Part shown: positions 1 through 5,529 of the stretch, piece by piece
Numbering within the stretch: the stretch's first letter is position 1
How the letters are laid out: each line of letters opens with the position of its first letter
Assembly: GCF_031628175.1 (NCBI RefSeq)
Contig: NZ_JAVLVT010000020.1
Coordinates: 1 to 12,002, forward strand
Direction: 5' to 3'
Origin: Lipingzhangella_A rawalii
GTDB lineage: Bacteria > Actinomycetota > Actinomycetes > Streptosporangiales > Streptosporangiaceae
DNA: 12,002 nucleotides
Position numbers and translations under genes: made by a program
Notes under the pieces: generated by a model
What the model was told of the DNA's origin: nothing
Database searches by the model: none
What the model saw: the letters and a program-made list of their open reading frames with translations, nothing else

Positions 1-209
1 ACGGTGCGCAGTGGACCCGGAAGGGCCGAACACCGGCGGAAGCTGGGTCCAGGTGCAGCCGGTATCGGCCACGAAGATGATCGCCGCCAGCACTTCGCGG
101 TCGCCATACCCGCCCGCCCTCCGCCCTGAGAGCAGGCAGGCGCCTCAGACATCACCCGCTGAAACAGTTCCCACAACTCATCTGGCACCAGCCCCTCCAC
201 CATCGACAT
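1..209 (-). pseudogene. IS5-family transposase, 5' end, frameshifted and cut by the window edge
   Basis: Reading from the ATG at 209 on the minus strand, the first frame gives an N-terminus typical of actinomycete IS5-type transposases (MSMVEGLVPDELWELFQR). At the G-rich stretch around positions 109-116 the reading must slip by -1. The new frame, starting with the TAT codon at 108-106, then reads YGDREVLAAIIFVADTGCTW followed by QLPPVFGPSGSTAHR, which is the next conserved block of the same family. Neither frame alone gives the expected protein, so the gene has either lost one base (dead copy) or uses a programmed -1 frameshift. The DDE catalytic residues would lie beyond the window, so activity cannot be judged. 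A transposase normally cuts and joins DNA at the IS ends. I could not identify a terminal inverted repeat with confidence. Family assignment is from remembered motifs. Confidence 0.8.
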
Positions 210-233
210 GCGCCCAAGCTACCGAGAATCCAA

Positions 234-248
234 ATGAGCTAAGCTCAT
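234..248. repeat. 15-bp palindrome upstream of the transposase
   Basis: The sequence atgagct-a-agctcat is a perfect 7+1+7 inverted repeat lying 25 bases upstream of the transposase start. It could be an operator or part of the insertion sequence end. Nothing else supports a specific role. Confidence 0.4.
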
Positions 249-613
249 ATTGCGGGAGATGCCCAAGGGATTTGTGTGGAAGGTGTTCTGTGCGAGATTA
301 TGATCGAGCAGAGTGCAGGACGTAGGGTCCCCTTCGGGGCGGCTTGATCATCGACAGAAGTAGCCGTTTATGGGAACGCCGGCGCGGTCGTCCAAGAGGG
401 GAGTCCGTGCGGATGCCGTGCCGGAGTCACAAGTGCACAATAGTTCAACGCGTTCACGCACTTCCCGCATCTAAGCTATTCCCTTTCTGGTCTTGGAATG
501 GTCGAGTGGGAGGGCGTTATCCGGGACGTTGGTTGCTCCGGTGACGCTAGGGACGCCCGGCAGCGATTGTGGCGGGAGTCCATCCGTATGCCCCCTTCTG
601 GGAGATCACCATC
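249..613. other. Non-coding stretch between the IS remnant and the P450 gene
   Basis: I see no convincing gene on either strand. Short open frames here have no ribosome binding site and no recognisable sequence. The stretch holds a foldable element at 301-350, an 8-bp palindrome AACGCGTT at 447-454, and a possible -10 element TAAGCT at 472-477 that lacks a clear -35. Immediately before the P450 start, GGGAG at 600-604 is a good Shine-Dalgarno sequence. Confidence 0.5.
301..350. other. Foldable stem-loop element
   Basis: Bases 301-309 (tgatcgagc) can pair with 342-350 (gcttgatca) over nine positions, one of them G-U. Inside lies a second GC-rich hairpin, cccc-ttc-gggg at about 329-339. The nested fold resembles a structured leader or terminator, but I recognise no riboswitch family and there is no T-run. 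Confidence 0.35.
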
Positions 614-2011
614 ATGAGCAAACCGACGACGCGACAGCCCCCGCTCGTCCCCGATGCGCTTCCTGTTCTTGGCCATGCGGCGCAGATCCTCCGGGACCCT
701 CTAGGATTTTTGACATCGCTCCCCAATTATGGCGACCTAGTTCGAATCAAGATTGGACGGCAGCAAGCATACGTGGTGTGTCATCCCGATTTGCTGGCAG
801 AGGTACTGCTGGATGATCGGAGCTTCGACAAAGGGGGGCCATTAATCGAGAAAGCCCGGGAGTTCGTGGGAAACGGGCTGGCTGCTTGTCCGCACCGAGA
901 ACATCGGCGCCAGCGGCGCCTCGTTCAACCGGCTTTTCATCGTGGTCGTCTTCCCGCTTATGCAGCGGTGATGAGCAAGCATGCCGATGTGATGACTTCC
1001 TCATGGAAGAATGGTCAGGATATTTTTCCTGTCGAGGAAATGTATAGAGTGACCGCCAACGTCATCGCTGCCACCTTGTTTGGTACAAGAATGACCGATG
1101 CGGAAGTCACTGAGATCCGCCAGGCCATGGGGGTGCTTGTGGCTAACGGGTTCCGACAGATGCTCACTCCGGGGCCACTTGCCAAACTCCCAACTCCGGC
1201 GAATCGGAAATACGCGCACGCAAAGAGGATCCTTTTCACTACGGTTCGCCGCATCATCGAAAGGCAACGGAATGCAAGGAGTGACGGCAGTATTCTGGCG
1301 GCACTCCTTGAATCCCGAGGTGAAGATGACGCGTTTTGTGAAACCGAAATATACGATCAAGTCCTCTCTCTGCTTGTGGCCGGTATTGAAACCACAGCGT
1401 ATGTCCTTACCTGGTGCTGCCTGCTGCTCGCGCACCACCCCCAATGCCAGGAGCGCCTGCACGTGGAGTCCCGTGCAGTCCTCGGTGGGAGGGTAGCAAC
1501 GTGGGAAGACCTGCCCCGGCTGAAATCAGCGGACCGGGTCCTGACCGAGGCACTGCGCCTATACCCGCCGGGATGGCTATTCACTCGAACGGTCACCCGA
1601 GACACGAGGCTTTCCGGATATCCCGTCCCCGCTGGCTCCACCATCGTCTTTAGCCAGTACATCCTCCATCACCGGTCCGATCTGTTCGTCCACCCCGAGG
1701 ACTTCGACCCTGACCGGTGGCTGTCCCCCTCCACGCCCTGCCGTCCTCGTGATGGATTTTTCCCCTTCAGTGGAGGCGCACGTCAATGCATCGGAAATAA
1801 CTTCGCTTTCACCGAGGCCACGCTTGTACTGGCGACCATCGCCGATCGCTGGCGACTACAGGACTGTGAGTCGCACCGCCCAATCCATCCTGTGGCCAGA
1901 ATAGTTCTGGTTCCGCCCAAGCGGCCACTGCGCGTCCACCGACGCCCCGGTCCCGGGGTCGACAACGAACCCAACAACCATGAACAACCCGAACTACGGC
2001 TGGAGTCTTAG
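614..2011 (+). CDS. Cytochrome P450 monooxygenase
   Basis: A haem-thiolate monooxygenase that uses electrons from ferredoxin and ferredoxin reductase to insert one oxygen atom into an organic substrate in the cytosol. No redox partner gene is nearby. The ATG at 614 is chosen because GGGAG lies 9 bases upstream; an in-frame ATG at 569 has no such site. The protein is 465 aa, normal for a bacterial P450. Visible motifs, numbered from this start, are the I-helix oxygen-activation AGIETT (256-261), the K-helix ExxR as EALR (312-315), FDPDRW (about 364-369), and the haem loop FSGGARQCIG (385-394) with axial ligand Cys392. The block HRRQRRLVQPAFH (97-109) resembles actinomycete terpene hydroxylases such as the pentalenene and epi-isozizaene oxidases. 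No terpene cyclase is in the window, so the substrate is unknown. Codon use is far more A/T-rich than in neighbouring genes (60-base rows near 47% GC), suggesting recent import together with the adjacent IS. Confidence 0.93.
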   Translation: MSKPTTRQPPLVPDALPVLGHAAQILRDPLGFLTSLPNYGDLVRIKIGRQQAYVVCHPDLLAEVLLDDRSFDKGGPLIEKAREFVGNGLAACPHREHRRQRRLVQPAFHRGRLPAYAAVMSKHADVMTSSWKNGQDIFPVEEMYRVTANVIAATLFGTRMTDAEVTEIRQAMGVLVANGFRQMLTPGPLAKLPTPANRKYAHAKRILFTTVRRIIERQRNARSDGSILAALLESRGEDDAFCETEIYDQVLSLLVAGIETTAYVLTWCCLLLAHHPQCQERLHVESRAVLGGRVATWEDLPRLKSADRVLTEALRLYPPGWLFTRTVTRDTRLSGYPVPAGSTIVFSQYILHHRSDLFVHPEDFDPDRWLSPSTPCRPRDGFFPFSGGARQCIGNNFAFTEATLVLATIADRWRLQDCESHRPIHPVARIVLVPPKRPLRVHRRPGPGVDNEPNNHEQPELRLES

Positions 2012-3059
2012 GGTACGACTGACGACTCGGGCGCCGCATGGGTTTCGCCCCCCGCCTGCGGTGGACCCTGTGTCGACAGCGTGACATGGGGCATCGGAAC
2101 CGTTCGCGGTATTCGGATGGGCCGACCCCGAGGCGGCGCAGGAAGGCGCGCCGCAGCGCCTCCGGGGTGCCGTAGCCGCACGCGCGGGCCGTCTCGGCGA
2201 CGCCCGCGTCGCTGTCCGCAAACCTGCGACGTGCGCTCTCGATTCGGGCCAGGTCGACATAGCGCCCCGGTGACATGCCGATTTCGCTGGTGAACGCCCT
2301 GGCGAAGTGTCGGGCAGACAGATGCGTCCGGCGTGCCAGGGCCTCGACCGACAGGTCGGCCTCGGGGTGCTCGGCGATCCACTGTTGAAGTTCGTGCATG
2401 CGGGGGCTTCGCGCGGTATGGACCGCCAGCTGGGCGCTGAACTGAGCCTGGCTGCCGGGGCGGCGCAGGAACATCACCATGTTTCGGGCGACGGCCAGGG
2501 CTGCCTCGCTTCCCAGGTCATCGTCAACGAGGGACAGGGTGAGGTCGATGCCGGCGGTCACCCCGGCCGAGGTGGCGATGTGGCCGTCCCGTACGAAAAT
2601 CGGATCGGTGGCCACGGTGACTTCGGGGAACCGGTTGGCCAGGGTGTGGCAGTGCGCCCAGTGGGTCGTGGCTCGGCGTCCTGCCAGGAGGCCGGCCTCG
2701 GCGAGGAGGAACGCCCCGGTGCACACGGAGATCAGCCGTGTGGCGTGTGCCCCTTGTTCGCGCAGCCACGTGAGTACCTTCGGCGGGGGGTGGCGCGTGC
2801 CCGCTCCCCCGGGAACAAGAAGCAGGTCAGGGGCGGTTTGGCAGTGGAGATCAGCGTCGGGTGTGATCCGTAGGCCGCTGGACGTCCGGATGGGAGCAGC
2901 GTCGGGACTGGCGGTCATAGGTGCGTAGGCCGGCCGGGTGCCCCGGGCCGCGCACCAGGAATTGGCCCCGGTGAAGACCTCGAGGGGCCCGGTGATGTCC
3001 AGGCTTTGCACATCCTCGAAGAGGAGGATCAGCACGGTTCGACTCCGCATACGAACCAT
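1809..3059 (-). CDS. GlxA-family transcriptional regulator (DJ-1/PfpI plus AraC HTH) with an abnormal tail
   Basis: A DNA-binding regulator of the GlxA type. Residues about 7-190 form a DJ-1/PfpI-like domain (FEDVQSLDITGPLEVF near the N-terminus, nucleophile-elbow-like SVCTGAF with Cys113). Residues about 221-321 form a double helix-turn-helix AraC domain ending in GVGPSEYRERF. The ligand and targets are not evident. The ATG at 3059 has GGGAG 4-5 bases upstream and is preferred over Met4. The open frame goes on for 95 residues past the last conserved position, and about 200 bases of that tail are antisense to the 3' end of the P450 gene. The tail is arginine-rich and unlike family members. 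A one-base shift near 2093-2097 would instead give about 29 residues ending in TAA at 2008-2010, next to the P450 stop. The true end is therefore probably near 2008, with a frameshift by mutation or sequencing error. Confidence 0.85.
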   Translation of the reverse strand: MVRMRSRTVLILLFEDVQSLDITGPLEVFTGANSWCAARGTRPAYAPMTASPDAAPIRTSSGLRITPDADLHCQTAPDLLLVPGGAGTRHPPPKVLTWLREQGAHATRLISVCTGAFLLAEAGLLAGRRATTHWAHCHTLANRFPEVTVATDPIFVRDGHIATSAGVTAGIDLTLSLVDDDLGSEAALAVARNMVMFLRRPGSQAQFSAQLAVHTARSPRMHELQQWIAEHPEADLSVEALARRTHLSARHFARAFTSEIGMSPGRYVDLARIESARRRFADSDAGVAETARACGYGTPEALRRAFLRRLGVGPSEYRERFRCPMSRCRHRVHRRRGAKPMRRPSRQSYPKTPAVVRVVHGCWVRCRPRDRGVGGRAVAAWAEPELFWPQDGLGGATHSPVVASDRRWSPVQAWPR

Positions 3060-3272
3060 GCTGCTCCCGGCCCCGGCATGGCCACAATGACGACTATCCC
3101 ACCTTTCCGGACATCAGGGGTGGGGTAGGCCCCAGGGGCGGGTAATCCCGGGAACACGGGTGGAGGAGCTGGGCGGATTCCGTGGCCCGATGCGCCGTGA
3201 CCTCGTGTGCTCGCCTCCCCGGCTAGACTCGGTTCGGTCACGCAAGGCCGGGGTGTTGACGTGGGGGCCGGG
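3060..3272. promoter_or_regulatory. Divergent promoter region, regulator versus methyltransferase
   Basis: This 213-base gap separates two divergent genes and must carry both promoters. A good actinobacterial -10 (TAGACT) lies at 3224-3229 on the plus strand, about 44 bases before the methyltransferase ATG, but no matching -35 is visible. No clear -10 was found for the minus-strand gene. Whether the GlxA-type protein binds here is unknown, although divergent regulator-target pairs are common. Confidence 0.4.
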
Positions 3273-4127
3273 ATGGATGGGCAGGACGTGTCTGCGGACG
3301 ATGTCCAGGCGGTCGCCTCCGCCGTTGCGCGCAGCAAGCGGTACACGGTCGTGGCCCCGGACACGGTCCGGCGTCTCGCCCGCAAGGCGCTGGTTTCGTC
3401 GCAGGGGAACGTGCCGGATGCCGTCAAACGCACCAAGCGGGGTCTGCACGAGATCTATGGGGCCTACCTGCCCGGCAGCGCCCCCAACTACCGGAGCATG
3501 CTGCGGCGGCTACGGCCGGCAGCCGAGTCGGGTGACGCGGAGCAGATGGAAGCTGCTCTGGATTCGGCGATGCGTGTCCACGCCTCCACGCGGGAACGTC
3601 TCGATGAACTATCCCTGTTCTACCGGGAGGTGTTTCGGCGGGTTCCCCAACCCACGGTTATCGCCGATCTCGCCTGTGGCCTGAATCCCCTGTCCATCCC
3701 CTGGATGGGGCTCGATTCGTCGGTGACCTACCTCGCCTCGGACATCGATACGGAACAGGCTCGGTTTCTCGGCGAGGCCCTGACCCTACTCGGGGTGGAG
3801 CACCGATCCGAGGTGCTGGATCTCGTGCTGGAACCCGAGTTGGCGCCTGCGGATCTCACCCTGCTCCTGAAGACCGTTCCGTGTCTCGAACGACAGCGCA
3901 CGGGAGTGGGCTGGGAGCTGTTGGAGCGGGTTCCCTCACGGTGGCTGGTCGTGACCTTTCCCACAAAGTCTCTTGGCCAGCGCTCCAAGGGGATGTTCCA
4001 GACGCATTCCTCGGCCTTCGACGCCTATGCCGCGCAGCGCTCGTGGCGGGTGGAGCAGTTCGAATTGTCCAACGAACTGGTCTATGTCGTGGACAAAGAT
4101 CCCGACGGTGAGCCCGCTGGGTCCTGA
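3273..4127 (+). CDS. 16S rRNA (guanine1405-N7)-methyltransferase, FmrO/ArmA type (aminoglycoside resistance)
   Basis: Predicted to transfer a methyl group from S-adenosylmethionine to N7 of G1405 in 16S rRNA of the 30S subunit, blocking 4,6-disubstituted 2-deoxystreptamine aminoglycosides such as gentamicin and kanamycin. The 284-aa protein matches the family from end to end. Visible blocks are the N-terminal RNA-binding helices (SKRYTVVAPDTVRRLARKAL, about 21-40), LHEIYGAYLPG, HASTRERLDELSLFYREVF, SAM motif I DLACGLNPLSIPWM (132-145), the acidic SDID loop (156-159), LLLKTVPCLE (197-206), VTFPTKSLGQRSKGM (227-241) and the C-terminal NELVYVV (267-273). The ATG at 3273 gives a normal family length; GTG at 3261 and ATG at 3207 are in-frame alternatives and no start has a strong Shine-Dalgarno. 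No aminoglycoside biosynthesis gene is in the window, so it looks like an orphan resistance or self-protection gene. Methylation specificity (G1405 rather than A1408) rests on family resemblance. Confidence 0.92.
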   Translation: MDGQDVSADDVQAVASAVARSKRYTVVAPDTVRRLARKALVSSQGNVPDAVKRTKRGLHEIYGAYLPGSAPNYRSMLRRLRPAAESGDAEQMEAALDSAMRVHASTRERLDELSLFYREVFRRVPQPTVIADLACGLNPLSIPWMGLDSSVTYLASDIDTEQARFLGEALTLLGVEHRSEVLDLVLEPELAPADLTLLLKTVPCLERQRTGVGWELLERVPSRWLVVTFPTKSLGQRSKGMFQTHSSAFDAYAAQRSWRVEQFELSNELVYVVDKDPDGEPAGS

Positions 4128-4159
4128 CCCGAGATTCCGGGGGTCTCGTGGCGTCAGGA
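4122..4159 (+). terminator. Candidate terminator hairpin overlapping the methyltransferase stop
   Basis: The outer stem tcctgac (4122-4128) pairs with gtcagga (4153-4159), and an inner stem cgaga (4130-4134) pairs with tctcg (4144-4148). The stop codon lies in the 5' arm. There is no T-run, which is common for actinomycete terminators. Confidence 0.45.
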
Positions 4160-4260
4160 GGTCGTTCGGAAGGCCCCAGGTGCGTGGGGATCGGGATATC
4201 GGGATCCGCCGCGACGCCAGGATTCCTGACATGGCCTCTGCGGGGCTCTGGCTGTCGGTG

Positions 4261-4303
4261 CTGTGGTCGCTGTGGTCGCTGTGGTCGCTGTGTCGCTGTG
4301 TCG
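4261..4303. repeat. Short tandem repeat, 9-mer then 8-mer units
   Basis: Three perfect copies of ctgtggtcg (4261-4269, 4270-4278, 4279-4287) are followed by two copies of the one-base-shorter ctgtgtcg (4288-4295, 4296-4303). The array lies in the gap between the methyltransferase and the iron operon, outside any gene I can support. It is the kind of array that changes length by replication slippage. Confidence 0.85.
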
Positions 4304-4357
4304 TTCTGTTGCCCTGGTTCTTTGTTTCCGTGGCGCTGGGTCGACATGACACTAGGT

Positions 4358-4386
4358 ACCCCCGCGTGGCTGTTCACTATGGGGGT
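4358..4386. other. Small inverted repeat just upstream of the iron boxes
   Basis: accccc (4358-4363) can pair with gggggt (4381-4386) around a 17-base loop. It ends 10 bases before the first iron box and could be part of the promoter architecture. It may also be chance in GC-rich DNA. Confidence 0.25.
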
Positions 4387-4395
4387 CTGTACGGT

Positions 4396-4434
4396 TTAGG
4401 TGAGGTAATGCTAATTTAGGTTAGGCTCACTTGG
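4396..4434 (+). promoter_or_regulatory. Two abutting iron boxes (IdeR/DmdR operators)
   Basis: Two 19-bp sites resemble the iron-box consensus TTAGGTTAGGCTAACCTAA. Bases 4396-4414 match 14 of 19 and bases 4416-4434 match 15 of 19, by hand count; their starts are 20 bases apart. Repressors of the IdeR/DmdR (DtxR) family bind such boxes with Fe2+ and shut off iron uptake genes. A plausible -10 (TAATTT, 4412-4417) lies where the two boxes meet, so repressor would cover the promoter. The operon downstream encodes a ferric-iron importer, so site and target agree. The predicted outcome is expression only when iron is scarce. Confidence 0.85.
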
Positions 4435-4485
4435 GAGCTGCCCCGGCTCTCGGAGTATCCCCGACCGTCTCAGACAGGAGTATCC

Positions 4486-5529
4486 GTGCCTGTGTCCCAT
4501 GCCCGACGTCGTCCGGTCCACCTCGCGGCCGCCGCGCTGCCCGCGCTTGCCCTGCTCGTGTCCGGCTGTGCCACGGACGGGACGGCCGACCCCGACGACC
4601 CCGACGAGGAATCGCTGACGATCTACTCCGGTCGGGGCGAGGAGCTCGTGGATCCGCTTCTGGACCAGCTGGAGGAGGAGACCGGCTACGACATCTCCGT
4701 GCGGTACGGCGACACGGCGGAACTGGCGGCCCAGCTGCTCGAGGAGGGCGACCGCACCGACGCCGACCTGTTCTACGGTCAGGATGCCGGCGCGTTGGGC
4801 GCACTCGCGAACGAGGGCATGCTCGCGGAGTTGCCCGAGGACATCACCGCGGAGGTTCCCGAGGAGTTCCGCGCCAGCGACGACACCTGGGTGGGCCTCT
4901 CGGGCCGGTCCCGCGTGATCGCCTATGACCCGGACCAGGTTGACACCCCACCCGACCGGGTCCTCGATGTCGCCGGCGAGGAATATGCGGGCGAAGTCGC
5001 GATCGCCCCCACCAACGCCTCGTTCCAGGCCTTTGTCACCGCCCTGCGGGTCATCGAGGGCGAGGACGCCACGGAGCAGTGGTTGCGCGACCTCCAGGAC
5101 AACGACGTCCAGCTCTACGACAACAACCGCTCGATGTTGGACGCCCTGGAGGACGGTGAGATCTCACTGAGCCTCAACAACCACTACTACTGGTACGAGC
5201 GTGTCAAGGAAGACCCGGACTCCGTCACCTCCGAGCTGCACTATCTGCCCGATGGTGACGCCGGTGCCCTGGTCAACATCGCCGGCGCCGGGGTGCTCGC
5301 ACCCAGCGCCAGCGAGGACGCGGCACTGGAGGCCCTGGAGTACCTCCTGACCGCGGATGCCCAGGAGTACTTCACCGACGAGACCTCCGAGTATCCGGTG
5401 GTCGAGGGAACCCCCACCCTGGACGAGCTGCCAGACTTGGACGACCTGGAGCAACCGGACATCGACCTCGGCGATCTGCACGCGCTGGACGAAACCCTGG
5501 AGCTCCTCGAAGAAGTTGGGCTGGTGTGA
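4486..5529 (+). CDS. Ferric-iron ABC transporter substrate-binding lipoprotein (FbpA type)
   Basis: Extracytoplasmic binding protein that delivers ferric iron to the permease encoded next. The GTG at 4486 has AGGAG at 4476-4480. Residues 1-28 are a lipoprotein signal peptide with an arginine-rich start, a hydrophobic core and lipobox LVSGC (lipidated Cys28). The mature domain shows the hallmarks of class-II iron-binding proteins: IYSGR (46-50) at the first strand, FYGQDAG (96-102), and HYYWY (233-237), which holds the tandem tyrosines that ligate Fe3+ in FbpA relatives. The length, 347 aa, is normal. The mature part is extraordinarily acidic, about 83 Asp/Glu against 12 Arg/Lys with a single lysine, and has an Asp/Leu-rich stretch near 312-335. 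It is the first gene of a three-gene operon under two iron boxes, and its TGA overlaps the GTG of the permease gene. Confidence 0.93.
   Translation: MPVSHARRRPVHLAAAALPALALLVSGCATDGTADPDDPDEESLTIYSGRGEELVDPLLDQLEEETGYDISVRYGDTAELAAQLLEEGDRTDADLFYGQDAGALGALANEGMLAELPEDITAEVPEEFRASDDTWVGLSGRSRVIAYDPDQVDTPPDRVLDVAGEEYAGEVAIAPTNASFQAFVTALRVIEGEDATEQWLRDLQDNDVQLYDNNRSMLDALEDGEISLSLNNHYYWYERVKEDPDSVTSELHYLPDGDAGALVNIAGAGVLAPSASEDAALEALEYLLTADAQEYFTDETSEYPVVEGTPTLDELPDLDDLEQPDIDLGDLHALDETLELLEEVGLV

Noticed and set aside
11..325. Plus-strand 104-aa ORF at the left edge
   Set aside because: It is antisense to the IS5 transposase; Pro/Ser/Thr-rich, no ribosome binding site.
4261..4303. Possible CRISPR-like repeat
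   Set aside because: Units are 8-9 bases with no spacers, so it is a simple tandem repeat.
3856..4377. Minus-strand 173-aa ORF
   Set aside because: It is antisense to the methyltransferase and includes the translated tandem repeat (QRPQRPQRP); no family resemblance.
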